Source: Streptomyces mobaraensis | GTDB lineage: Bacteria > Actinomycetota > Actinomycetes > Streptomycetales > Streptomycetaceae | Direction of reading: 5' to 3' | Assembly: GCF_020099395.1 (NCBI RefSeq) | Contig: NZ_CP083590.1 | Span: 1,364,001 to 1,428,000 of the forward strand | DNA: 64,000 bases | In this document: positions 44,340-52,071 of the stretch, piece by piece | Layout: every line of letters starts with the position of its first letter | Numbering within the stretch: position 1 is the stretch's first letter | Notes under the pieces: model-generated | The model's database searches: none | The model's input: only the letters and a program-made list of their open reading frames with translations | What the model was told of the DNA's origin: nothing | Position numbers and translations under genes: made by a program

Positions 44340-45551
44340 ATGGGCATGGGCCGCCTCGCACAGACCGAGGGACTGACGGACGTCCAGCGGGAGATCCTCG
44401 CCACGGTCCGGGACTTCGTCGACAAGGAGATCATTCCGGTCGCGACGGACCTGGAGCACCGCGACGAATATCCGACCGAGATAGTCGAGGGCCTCAAGGA
44501 ACTCGGCCTCTTCGGGCTGATGATCCCGGAGGAGTACGGCGGGCTCGGTGAGTCGCTTCTCACATACGCGCTCTGCGTGGAGGAGATCGCCCGCGGCTGG
44601 ATGAGCGTGTCGGGGATCATCAACACCCATTTCATCGTCGCCTACATGCTCAAGCAGCACGGGACGCAGGAGCAGCGGGAGTACTTCCTGCCGCGGATGG
44701 CCACCGGCGAGGTGCGGGGCGCGTTCTCGATGTCCGAGCCGGGGCTGGGCTCCGATGTGTCGGCCATCACGTCGAAGGGCGTCCGGGACGGGGACGAGTA
44801 CGTCCTCACCGGCCAGAAGATGTGGCTGACCAACGGCGGCTCGTCGACGCTGGTGGCGGTGCTCTGCCGGACGGACGAGGGGCTGCCGGAGGGCTCGGCG
44901 CCGCACAAGTCGATGACGACCTTCCTGGTGGAGAAGGAGCCCGGATTCGGGCAGGTCAAACCGGGTCTCACCATCCCCGGCAAGATCGACAAGATGGGCT
45001 ACAAGGGCGTCGACACCACTGAGCTGATCATGGACGGCCTGCGGGTGCCGGCCGACCGCGTGCTCGGCGGGACCACCGGGCGTGGCTTTTACCAAATGAT
45101 GGACGGCGTCGAGGTGGGCCGCGTGAACGTCGCGGCGCGTGGCTGCGGCGTCGCACAGCGTGCGTTCGAACTGGGCGTCGCCTACGCACAGCAGCGTCAC
45201 ACATTCGGGAAGGCCATCGCCCAGCACCAGGCCATTCAGTTCAAGTTGGCCGAAATGGGGACAAAGGTCGAAGCGGCCCATGCGATGATGGTGAGAGCCG
45301 CCCGCACCAAGGACTCCGGTCAGCGCAACGACCTGGAGGCCGGGATGGCCAAATACCTCGCCTCCGAGTACTGCAAGGAGGTCGTGGAGGACGCCTTCCG
45401 CATCCACGGGGGCTACGGCTTCTCCAAGGAGTACGAGATCGAGCGCCTCTACCGGGAGGCCCCGATGCTCCTGATCGGGGAGGGAACGGCCGAGATCCAG
45501 AAAATGATCATCGGTCGGCGACTCCTGGAGGAGTACCGAATTCAGGGGTGA
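44340..45551 (+). CDS. mcd: Methylsuccinyl-CoA dehydrogenase-type acyl-CoA dehydrogenase
   Basis: FAD enzyme that oxidises methylsuccinyl-CoA to mesaconyl-CoA, completing the set in this operon. 403 residues: IIPVATDLEHRDEYP, FGLMIPEEYGGLGESLLTYA, FSMSEPGLGSDVSAITSKG, MWLTNGG, RQRHTFGKAIAQHQAIQF (one residue approximated as Q-Q-R-H-T-F-G), and C-terminal HGGYGFSKEYEIERLYREAP. The last part holds the catalytic region of medium-chain-type dehydrogenases. Two bases separate it from mch. Substrate is inferred from context. Confidence 0.9.
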   Translation: MGMGRLAQTEGLTDVQREILATVRDFVDKEIIPVATDLEHRDEYPTEIVEGLKELGLFGLMIPEEYGGLGESLLTYALCVEEIARGWMSVSGIINTHFIVAYMLKQHGTQEQREYFLPRMATGEVRGAFSMSEPGLGSDVSAITSKGVRDGDEYVLTGQKMWLTNGGSSTLVAVLCRTDEGLPEGSAPHKSMTTFLVEKEPGFGQVKPGLTIPGKIDKMGYKGVDTTELIMDGLRVPADRVLGGTTGRGFYQMMDGVEVGRVNVAARGCGVAQRAFELGVAYAQQRHTFGKAIAQHQAIQFKLAEMGTKVEAAHAMMVRAARTKDSGQRNDLEAGMAKYLASEYCKEVVEDAFRIHGGYGFSKEYEIERLYREAPMLLIGEGTAEIQKMIIGRRLLEEYRIQG

Positions 45552-45742
45552 AGCAGTAGGAATTGTCCGAAATGAGGGGCTTTCGTAGAGGATTTGTCGA
45601 GAAGTAGATCACACTCTGTCATCGATGTCCGGCCACCTACTGGCCCTGGCGCTTAGCCAGTTGTCGGTCGCAACCGATAGCATCGCCGGAAAGCCGCCGT
45701 CCCCCGATCGCTATGCGGCACCCTCCGCTACGAAGGTCACCC

Positions 45743-46399
45743 ATGCCCCACAGCTCTACCTCTGCACCACGCGACAGCCTCCTCGGTGTACGCCTCGCGC
45801 GCGGAGCATCGCCGTGGCTCCTCCCCACCGTCGCCACGGCGGCGGTCAGCCTCACGCGCGCCCGCCGCTCCGGGCGCTGGGCCGCGCTCGCCGTGCCGAC
45901 GACCGCGCTGGCCGCCGGCATGCTGTGGTTCTTCCGCGACCCGGAACGCGAGATCGCCCAGGGCCGGGTGATCTCCCCGGCCGACGGCGTGGTGCAGAGC
46001 ATCATGCCCTGGAAGGACGGCCGCACCCGCGTCGCGATCTTCATGAGCCCGCTCAACGTCCACGTCAACCGCGCGCCGCTGGCCGGCACCGTGACGTCGG
46101 TCGAGCACATCCCCGGCGGGTTCGTTCCGGCGTTCAACAAGGAGAGCGAGAACAACGAGCGCGTCGTCTGGCACTTCGACACCGAGATCGGTGACATCGA
46201 GATGGTGCAGATCGCCGGCGCCGTCGCCCGCCGCATCGTCCCCTACGTGCCGCAGGGCACCAAGGTGGAGCAGGGCGAGCGCATCGGCCTGATCCGCTTC
46301 GGCTCGCGCGTCGACGTCTACCTGCCGGAGGGCGTCGAGGCGGCCGTCGAGGTGGGACAGGCCACGACAGCAGGAGTGACCCGCCTTGACCGTGATTGA
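45743..46399 (+). CDS. psd: Phosphatidylserine decarboxylase
   Basis: Makes phosphatidylethanolamine; self-cleaves to form a pyruvoyl cofactor. 218 residues from the ATG at 45743 (GAAGGT 8 nt upstream), the short actinobacterial type. A membrane-anchoring N-terminus is followed by FFRDPERE and ISPADGVV (D81), IFMSPLNVHVNRAPL (H107), and the cleavage site FGSRVDVYLP (Gly187-Ser188; F-G-S instead of L-G-S-T). An upstream in-frame ATG at 45713 lacks a ribosome binding site. Overlaps pss by 14 nt. Confidence 0.93.
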   Translation: MPHSSTSAPRDSLLGVRLARGASPWLLPTVATAAVSLTRARRSGRWAALAVPTTALAAGMLWFFRDPEREIAQGRVISPADGVVQSIMPWKDGRTRVAIFMSPLNVHVNRAPLAGTVTSVEHIPGGFVPAFNKESENNERVVWHFDTEIGDIEMVQIAGAVARRIVPYVPQGTKVEQGERIGLIRFGSRVDVYLPEGVEAAVEVGQATTAGVTRLDRD

Positions 46400-47240
46400 T
46401 CCCGATACACAGGCCACCTGGGTTCCGGAGGCGGAACCCGAGGACGACGTCGACGACATGCCGCTCTCCACGCGGCTGTCGATAGCGGACACCCTCACCC
46501 TGGGCAACGCGATCTGCGGCTTCATGGCGGTGTACTTCACCACCACCGGCATCCTCATCCCGCACCTCACCAACAACGAGGACGGCGGCATGGCGCGCAA
46601 CAACGCCGCCACCGCGGTGATGCTGATGCTGCTCGCCTCCGTCTTCGACCTGTTCGACGGCCTGGTGGCGCGGAAGCTGCGCAGCTCGGCGATGGGCGCG
46701 GAGCTGGACAACCTCTCCGACCTGATCAGCTTCGGCCTCGCCCCCGCGTACTTCGTGGTCGTCTGGGGCGTCGTCGCCCAGGGCGCGCACCAGAAGGTCT
46801 CCGCGGTGGCCGCGGTGGTCGTGCTGCTGGCGGTCGTCCTACGGCTCGCCCGCTTCTCCTGCGTCACGCTGCGGGACGGGATCTTCCAGGGCATGCCGAG
46901 CCCGTTCGGCGCGCTGACGGTCGTCTCCGTGGTGCTGCTGGAGCTGCCCTTCGTGCCGACCCTGCTGGCGATCGTGGGGGTCGCGTGGCTCATGGTGAGC
47001 CGCGTCGAGTACCCGAAGCCGCGCGGGCGACTGGCCGTCGCCATGCTCAGCTGGATCGTTCTCAGCATGGGACTGCTGGCCGCTTGGGCGTTCGACGCGC
47101 CGGGCGGGGAGCTGCTGCTGCAGACGGGGTGTGCTTTGCAGGTTGTGCTCGGGGCGGTGATTCCGCTGTTCGCGACGGCGCGGCGGGTGAATACGTTCCG
47201 GGATAACCGGCGGGAGGCGCGGGCGGCGCAGCTGCCGTAG
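46386..47240 (+). CDS. pssA: CDP-diacylglycerol-serine O-phosphatidyltransferase
   Basis: Integral membrane CDP-alcohol phosphotransferase producing phosphatidylserine for Psd. 284 residues. The catalytic signature D-G-x2-A-R-x8-G-x3-D-x3-D appears as FDGLVARKLRSSAMGAELD then NLSD. Several transmembrane helices follow; the tail is basic. Probable TTG start with AGGAG 9 nt upstream inside psd; the two genes are translationally coupled. A strong terminator follows. Confidence 0.93.
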   Translation: MTVIDPDTQATWVPEAEPEDDVDDMPLSTRLSIADTLTLGNAICGFMAVYFTTTGILIPHLTNNEDGGMARNNAATAVMLMLLASVFDLFDGLVARKLRSSAMGAELDNLSDLISFGLAPAYFVVVWGVVAQGAHQKVSAVAAVVVLLAVVLRLARFSCVTLRDGIFQGMPSPFGALTVVSVVLLELPFVPTLLAIVGVAWLMVSRVEYPKPRGRLAVAMLSWIVLSMGLLAAWAFDAPGGELLLQTGCALQVVLGAVIPLFATARRVNTFRDNRREARAAQLP

Positions 47241-47255
47241 TCGTTTTTCGTTTGA

Positions 47256-47284
47256 GGCCCCGGGCGGAAGCCCGGGGCCTTTTT
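47256..47284 (+). terminator. Rho-independent terminator after psd-pss
   Basis: Perfect stem GGCCCCGGGC / GCCCGGGGCC with a GGAA loop followed by TTTTT, 15 bp after the pss stop. Confidence 0.92.
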
Positions 47285-47285
47285 C

Positions 47286-47479
47286 GTGCCCCGGTCCCGC
47301 CCTTTCACCGTTTCTTGCGGGGGCAAGCCCCCGCACCCCCGAAGCGCGCTGCGCGCGCTGTCCTCAAACGCCGGACGGGCTGGATTTAGCCCGTCCGGCG
47401 TTTGAGGACAAGCACCGAAGGTGCTTGCCGGGGTGCGGGCCCTCCCGCAAGAAACGGTGAAAGGGCGGGACCGGGGCAC
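47286..47479. repeat. Head-to-head pair of the dispersed repeat forming a 194-bp inverted repeat
   Basis: Copy 4a (47286-47381, inverted) and copy 4b (47388-47479, direct) meet at a 6-bp centre (GGATTT). The inner 23 bp of each arm are perfectly complementary (47359-47381 and 47388-47410). The outer parts end in ACCGGGGCAC-type sequence. Such a structure can extrude as a cruciform or act as a bidirectional terminator between the convergent pss and glycerate kinase genes. Confidence 0.9.
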
Positions 47480-47483
47480 CCCC

Positions 47484-47683
47484 GTTATGTTCTTCGCGGT
47501 CCTGCAAGAGGGCCGCTGGCCTCCGGGCCCGGCATGACTGTTCCCCCCTGTCGAACGGATGACCTGGGGGGTGGTGTCACCGGGCCCGAGGGGTGCCGTC
47601 GAAGACGCTGATGAGAGGTCCGACCACCGCCTGGCCCGGTGCAACGCTGAGCCGTTCGCGGGCGGCAGGTCTGCATAACGTGG
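47484..47683 (+). ncRNA. Candidate IS110 bridge RNA region
   Basis: IS110-group elements encode a bridge RNA in the non-coding end before the recombinase. Here a nested stem-loop is visible: outer arms CCTCCGGGCCCGG (47520-47532) and CCGGGCCCGAGG (47580-47591), inner C-run and G-run pairing near 47545 and 47566 around a 17-nt loop. A second CCGCC/GGCGG pairing is possible further right. Structure judged by eye only. Confidence 0.4.
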
Positions 47684-48949
47684 ATGCGCGAGTACGGCGC
47701 CGACGTCAAGGCCGGCACGGCACGAGCCCCCGTTCGGGAGGATGGGTTGCACGACAGCGACGGCGTGGGTGTCTTCCTCGGCCTGGACGTCGGAAAGACC
47801 GCTCACCACGGCCACGGGCTGACCCCGGCCGGCAAGAAGGTCTTCGACAAGCCCCTGCCCAACAGCGAGCCGAAACTGCGAGCCGTGTTCGACAAGCTGG
47901 CCGCGAAGTTCGGGACCGTGCTCGTCGTGGTGGACCAGCCCGCCTCGATCGGCGCCCTGCCCCTGACGGTCGCCCGCGACGCGGGCTGCAAGGTCGCCTA
48001 CCTGCCCGGACTGGCGATGCGGCGGATCGCCGACCTCTACCCGGGCGAGGCCAAGACCGACGCGAAGGACGCCGCCGTCATCGCGGACGCCGCCCGCACC
48101 ATGCCGCACACCCTGCGGTCGCTGGAGCTGACCGACGAGATCACCGCCGAGCTGACCGTGCTGGCCGGCTTCGACCAGGACCTTGCCTCCGAGGCCACCC
48201 GCACCTCCAACCGCATCCGCGGCCTGCTCACCCAGTTCCACCCCTCGCTGGAGCGCGTGCTCGGCCCCCGGCTCGACCACCAGGCCGTCACCTGGCTGCT
48301 CGAACGCCACGGCTCCCCGGCCGCCCTGCGCAAAGCCGGACGCCGCAGGCTCGTCGAGCTGGTGCGGCCGAAGGCCCCGCGCATGGCCCAGCGGCTGATC
48401 GACGAGGTCTTCGACGCGCTCGACGAGCAGACCGTCGTGGTCCCGGGCACGGGCACGCTCGACATCGTGATCCCGTCTCTGGCCCGTTCCCTGGCCGCCG
48501 TCCACGAGCAACGACGTGCTCTGGAAGCACAGATCCAGACCCTGCTGGAGGCCCACCCTCTTGCCAAGGTCCTGACCTCGATGCCCGGGGTCGCGGTCAG
48601 GACCGCCGCCGTCCTGCTGGTCACCGTCGGCGACGGAACCAGCTTCCCCACCGCCGCTCACCTCGCCTCCTACGCCGGCCTCGCCCCGGCCACCAAGTCG
48701 TCCGGCACCTCGATCCACGGCGAACACGCACCCCGGGGCGGAAACCGCCAGCTCAAACGCGCGATGTTCCTCTCCGCGTTCGCTGCCCTGCACGACCCAG
48801 CCTCCCGCACCTACTACGACAAATGCCGAGCCCGCGGAAAGACCCACACCCAGGCTCTCCTCCGCCTCGCCCGCCACCGCATCAGCGTGCTGTTCGCGAT
48901 GCTCCGCGACGGCACCTTCTACGAACCCCGAGCCCCACGCCTCACTTGA
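47684..48949 (+). CDS. IS110 family transposase/recombinase
   Basis: DEDD recombinase of about 420 residues. The RuvC-like domain has VFLGLDVGKTAHHGHGLTPA (first Asp), VVVDQPASIGAL and KTDAKDAAVIADAART. The C-terminal Tnp20 half carries LTSMPGVAVRTAAVLLVTVG, FPTAAHLASYAGLAPATKSSG, RGGNRQLKRAMFLSAFAAL and the nucleophilic-Ser region. No frameshift or stop is present, so it looks functional. The ATG at 47684 lacks a clear ribosome binding site; a TTG at about 47747 after GGGAGG is an alternative. Confidence 0.93.
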   Translation: MREYGADVKAGTARAPVREDGLHDSDGVGVFLGLDVGKTAHHGHGLTPAGKKVFDKPLPNSEPKLRAVFDKLAAKFGTVLVVVDQPASIGALPLTVARDAGCKVAYLPGLAMRRIADLYPGEAKTDAKDAAVIADAARTMPHTLRSLELTDEITAELTVLAGFDQDLASEATRTSNRIRGLLTQFHPSLERVLGPRLDHQAVTWLLERHGSPAALRKAGRRRLVELVRPKAPRMAQRLIDEVFDALDEQTVVVPGTGTLDIVIPSLARSLAAVHEQRRALEAQIQTLLEAHPLAKVLTSMPGVAVRTAAVLLVTVGDGTSFPTAAHLASYAGLAPATKSSGTSIHGEHAPRGGNRQLKRAMFLSAFAALHDPASRTYYDKCRARGKTHTQALLRLARHRISVLFAMLRDGTFYEPRAPRLT

Positions 48950-48978
48950 CGAAGGACATAGAGGCACCCCCCTCGGCC

Positions 48979-50094
48979 TCAGCCGAGCGCCTCGCGAGCG
49001 ATCCGCTCCCCCACCCGCTCCAGCAACGGCCCGGCCTCCGCCATGGACCGCTCCGGGTCCGGTTCGAGCTCGGACAGCGCGTACGCCCGCCCGACACCGA
49101 GCACCACAAGATCCCCCCACCCCAGCTCCAGCCGCCCGCACACGGCCACCACCCGCGCCCCCCGCGCCCGCGCCGCCGTGGCGACCCCCTGCACCGCCTT
49201 CCCGTACAGCGTCTGCGCGTCCAGCGACCCCTCTCCCGTGATCACCAGATCCGCCCGCGTCAGCGCCTCCCCGAACCCGACGACGTCGAGCAGCACCTCG
49301 ATCCCGGGCCGGAAACCGGCCCCGAGCCCGACGAGGGCGCCGTACCCCAGCCCCCCGGCGGCGCCGGCCCCCGGGGCGGAGGCCCGGGCGGGGTCCAGGG
49401 CGCGCGCGAGCCGCCCGAGAGCGGCGTCCAGCACGGCGACATCTTCCGGAGAGGCCCCCTTCTGCGGGCCGTAGACAGCCGCCGCCCCCGACGGCCCCGT
49501 CAGCGGATTGTCGACATCGGAGGCGAGGACGACGTCCGTCCGCGCCAGCCGCCCGTCCAGCCCGGAGAGATCCGCCCGCGCGAGCGCGGCGAGCGCGCCG
49601 CCCCCGGGCCCCAGGGGCCGCCCGGCCCCGTCGAGGAACCGCGCGCCCAGCGCGGCGAGCATGCCGGCCCCGCCGTCGGTGGTGGCGCTGCCGCCCACGC
49701 CCAGCACGATCCGCCGGGCGCCCGCGTCGAGGGCGGCCCGCACCAGCTCCCCGGTGCCGTACGTGGTGGCGGTCAGGGGCGCCCGCCGCCCCGGCGGTAC
49801 GTGGCGGAGGCCGGACGCCTCGGCCATCTCGACGACGGCCGTGGAACCGCTCAGGGCCCACGCCGCCTCGACGGGCTCGCCGAGGGGGCCGGTCACCCGG
49901 GCCGTACGCCGGGCGAACCCGGCCGCGACGACCGCGTCCACCGTCCCGTCGCCCCCGTCCGCGACCGGCAGCGCCGTCACGTCCAGGCCGGGCGCCGCGC
50001 GCCGCAGCCCCGCCGTGAGGTGGGCGGCTACCTCGACGGCCGTCAGCGAGCCCTTGAACTTGTCCGCGGCGATGAGCACATGTGCGTCGGTCAT
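48979..50094 (-). CDS. Glycerate kinase
   Basis: ATP-dependent kinase of the GarK/GlxK family (371 residues), phosphorylating D-glycerate. Features: VLIAADKFKGSLTAVEVAAHL, PVADGGDGTVDAV, GVGGSATTDGGAGMLAALG, ASDVDNPLTG, VYGPQKGAS and ITGEGSLDAQTLYGKA. GAGGGG lies 7 nt before the ATG. It could recycle glyoxylate-derived glycerate from the nearby ethylmalonyl-CoA pathway. The stop lies only 7 bp from the inferred end of the IS110 element, and a CTCGGC/GCCGAG hairpin overlaps the stop. Confidence 0.92.
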   Translation of the reverse strand: MTDAHVLIAADKFKGSLTAVEVAAHLTAGLRRAAPGLDVTALPVADGGDGTVDAVVAAGFARRTARVTGPLGEPVEAAWALSGSTAVVEMAEASGLRHVPPGRRAPLTATTYGTGELVRAALDAGARRIVLGVGGSATTDGGAGMLAALGARFLDGAGRPLGPGGGALAALARADLSGLDGRLARTDVVLASDVDNPLTGPSGAAAVYGPQKGASPEDVAVLDAALGRLARALDPARASAPGAGAAGGLGYGALVGLGAGFRPGIEVLLDVVGFGEALTRADLVITGEGSLDAQTLYGKAVQGVATAARARGARVVAVCGRLELGWGDLVVLGVGRAYALSELEPDPERSMAEAGPLLERVGERIAREALG

Positions 50095-50209
50095 CCGCTG
50101 CCCCTCTGTCTCCAGGTGTCGTCCGGTGCCGCGCCGCGCCGCGCCCGCGCACCCTATCCGGGCGGCCGGGGCGGTGCCCATCCCCTCGGCATCCTCTCGC
50201 CATCCCCTC

Positions 50210-50247
50210 GGCATTCCCCCGGGCGGCGTGCCAGCCCGGGGAATGCC
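50210..50247. promoter_or_regulatory. Inverted repeat and direct repeats upstream of BCCT gene
   Basis: Near-perfect hairpin GGCATTCCCCCGGGC (50210-50224) with GCCCGGGGAATGCC (50234-50247), just before the BCCT start. It is preceded by two direct copies of CCATCCCCTCGGCAT about 26 bp apart (50178-50216). It lies between divergent glycerate kinase and BCCT genes: a likely operator cluster. Confidence 0.45.
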
Positions 50248-50272
50248 GCGAATCCGGCCATAGTGGGGCGTC

Positions 50273-51982
50273 ATGAGCACCGAGACCACCGACGCGTCCC
50301 CCTCGCCCCCCTCGTCGCGGGACGACCGCCCGGACCCGCCCCTGGTCGCCGTCGGCGCCGTCGCCGTTCTGGCGGTGGTCGCCTGGGCGGCGCTCGGCAA
50401 GCGCTCCTTCGACCGGGTCTCCACCGCCGCCCTCGGCTGGGTGCTGTCGAACTTCGCGTGGCTGTTCGTCATCGCGGCCGACGTGTTCCTCGTGCTGTGC
50501 GTGGTCATCGCGCTCAGCCGCTTCGGCCGGATCCGGCTCGGCGCGGACGACGACCGGCCGGAGTTCGGCAACCTCGCCTGGATCGCGATGATGTTCAGCG
50601 CCGGCATGGGCATCGGCCTGATGTTCTACGGCGTCGGCGAACCGCTCCAGCACTTCGTCTCGCCCCCGCCGGGCAGTGGCGTCGCCCCGGACTCGCCGGG
50701 CGCCGCCCGTACCGCGCTGGAGTACTCGTTCTTCCACTGGACCCTGCATCCCTGGGCCATCTACGGCATGGCCGGGCTCGCCCTCGCCTACGCCGGCTTC
50801 CGCAAGGGCCGCGGCAACCGGCTGAGCTCCGTCTTCGTCCCGCTGCTGGGGGCGCAGCGGGCGGACGGCTGGCCGGGCCGGATCATCGACCTGCTGGCCG
50901 TGTTCGCGACGGTCTTCGGCACCGCCACCAGCCTGGGCCTCGGCGCCCTCCAGGTGGCCAAGGGGCTGAACATCACCACCGGGATCAAGGACTCGACGTC
51001 CGTCGAACTCGTCGTCATCGGCGCCCTCTCCGCCGCGTTCGTGCTGTCCGCCTTCTCCGGCCTGCACAAGGGCGTGAAGTGGCTGAGCACGCTCAACATC
51101 GCGCTGGCCGCCTGTCTGATGCTGTTCGTCTTCCTCCTCGGCCCCACCGTCTTCATCCTCAACACCGTCCCCGCCGCCACCGGTTCGTACCTGCACGACC
51201 TGGTCACCCTCGCCACCCGCACCGGCGCCTTCACCGACTCCGCGTGGCTGGGCGCCTGGACGGTGTTCTACTGGGCGTGGTGGCTGTCCTGGGCGCCGTT
51301 CGTCGGCACGTTCATCGCCCGGATCTCGCACGGCCGGACCATCCGCGAGTTCCTGATCGGCGTCCTGCTCGTGCCCAGCGGCGCGACGATCGTCTGGTTC
51401 TGCGTCATGGGCGGCAGCGCCCTGCGCCTGGACATGACCGGCGCCGCCGACATGGCCGGGACCGTCGCGCAGGGCGCGGAGGCGTCGCTGTTCGCCCTGC
51501 TCGACACGCTGCCGATCGCCACCCTGGTCTCGTGGGTCGCCATGCTGCTGGTGATGACGTACTTCATCACCAGCGCCGACTCCGCCTCCCTGGTGATGGG
51601 CTCCCTCACCAGCCGCGGCGCCCTGCACCCCCGGAACTGGCTGGTGGTCACGTGGGGCGTGCTGATGGCCGCCGTGGCGGCGGTGCTGCTGGTGGCCGGC
51701 GGGCTGAAGTCGCTGCAGTCCGCGACGATCCTCGTCGCCCTGCCGTTCGTCCTGGTGATGCTCGCCCTGTGCTGGTCGCTGCTGACCGAGCTGCGCGCGG
51801 ACCCGGGCGCGGGCCCGGCCCGGCACCACGCGCTGCACGGACTGCGGGACGCCCTGCGGACGATGGTCGGGGAGGCGATGACCGAGCAGGGGCCGGGACC
51901 GGTCCGGCATCCCCGGCTGCGGCGGGTGGCGGAGAGCGCCCGGGAGCGGGGGGAGGGGGACGACGGGCGGCCGTCGCCGTGA
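50273..51982 (+). CDS. BCCT family betaine/carnitine/choline transporter
   Basis: Secondary transporter for quaternary ammonium osmolytes, 569 residues, 12 TM helices. Signatures: FAWLFVIAADVFLVLCVVIA, MMFSAGMGIGLMFYGVGEPL (G-M-G-I-G substrate/sodium region), FFHWTLHPWAIYGM, and WTVFYWAWWLSWAPFVGTFI (aromatic Trp box) then RISHGRTIREF. C-terminal cytoplasmic tail is charged. Role in osmoprotection by uptake of glycine betaine or choline is likely. No strong ribosome binding site; the start is chosen from the conserved length. Confidence 0.93.
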   Translation: MSTETTDASPSPPSSRDDRPDPPLVAVGAVAVLAVVAWAALGKRSFDRVSTAALGWVLSNFAWLFVIAADVFLVLCVVIALSRFGRIRLGADDDRPEFGNLAWIAMMFSAGMGIGLMFYGVGEPLQHFVSPPPGSGVAPDSPGAARTALEYSFFHWTLHPWAIYGMAGLALAYAGFRKGRGNRLSSVFVPLLGAQRADGWPGRIIDLLAVFATVFGTATSLGLGALQVAKGLNITTGIKDSTSVELVVIGALSAAFVLSAFSGLHKGVKWLSTLNIALAACLMLFVFLLGPTVFILNTVPAATGSYLHDLVTLATRTGAFTDSAWLGAWTVFYWAWWLSWAPFVGTFIARISHGRTIREFLIGVLLVPSGATIVWFCVMGGSALRLDMTGAADMAGTVAQGAEASLFALLDTLPIATLVSWVAMLLVMTYFITSADSASLVMGSLTSRGALHPRNWLVVTWGVLMAAVAAVLLVAGGLKSLQSATILVALPFVLVMLALCWSLLTELRADPGAGPARHHALHGLRDALRTMVGEAMTEQGPGPVRHPRLRRVAESARERGEGDDGRPSP

Positions 51983-51985
51983 CGG

Positions 51986-52017
51986 GTTGACCCTGCCCCT
52001 GAGGGCAGGGTTTAGCC
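51986..52017 (+). promoter_or_regulatory. MerR-type promoter/operator of the MerR-peroxiredoxin gene
   Basis: -35 TTGACC (51986-51991), 20-nt spacer, -10 TAGCCT (52012-52017). A perfect dyad ACCCTGCCC-CTGA-GGGCAGGGT (51989-52010) fills the spacer. This is the classical over-wide MerR promoter and implies autoregulation. It begins a few bases after the BCCT stop. Confidence 0.75.
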
Positions 52018-52044
52018 TCCGGGGGACGAGAGCGGAGGCGGGTC

Positions 52045-52071
52045 ATGGGGATCATGGGGACGGGGTCATGA
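52045..52071 (+). CDS. 8-codon leader ORF overlapping the MerR start
   Basis: ATG at 52045 has GGAGG (52034-52038) 6 nt upstream, encodes MGIMGTGS and stops with TGA at 52069-52071. The stop overlaps the MerR ATG (52068) as ATGA. The MerR ATG itself has no ribosome binding site at proper distance, so translation probably reinitiates from this leader. Confidence 0.5.
   Translation: MGIMGTGS

Larger units (their letters stand above)
47484..48971 (+). mobile_element. IS110-family insertion sequence
   Basis: About 1.49 kb containing one transposase gene, a roughly 200-bp 5' non-coding end and a short 3' end. GGCACCCCC occurs just outside the left end (47475-47483) and at the right end (48963-48971). 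This is consistent with the short shared core expected for IS110 elements, which lack long terminal inverted repeats. The element lies between the palindromic repeat and the stop codon of glycerate kinase. Exact ends are inferred. Confidence 0.75.

Noticed and set aside
45737-51910. A 2057-codon minus-strand open frame
   Set aside because: It runs antisense to psd, pss, the IS110 transposase and the BCCT gene and shares part of glycerate kinase's region in another frame; it is a high-GC artefact with no motifs.
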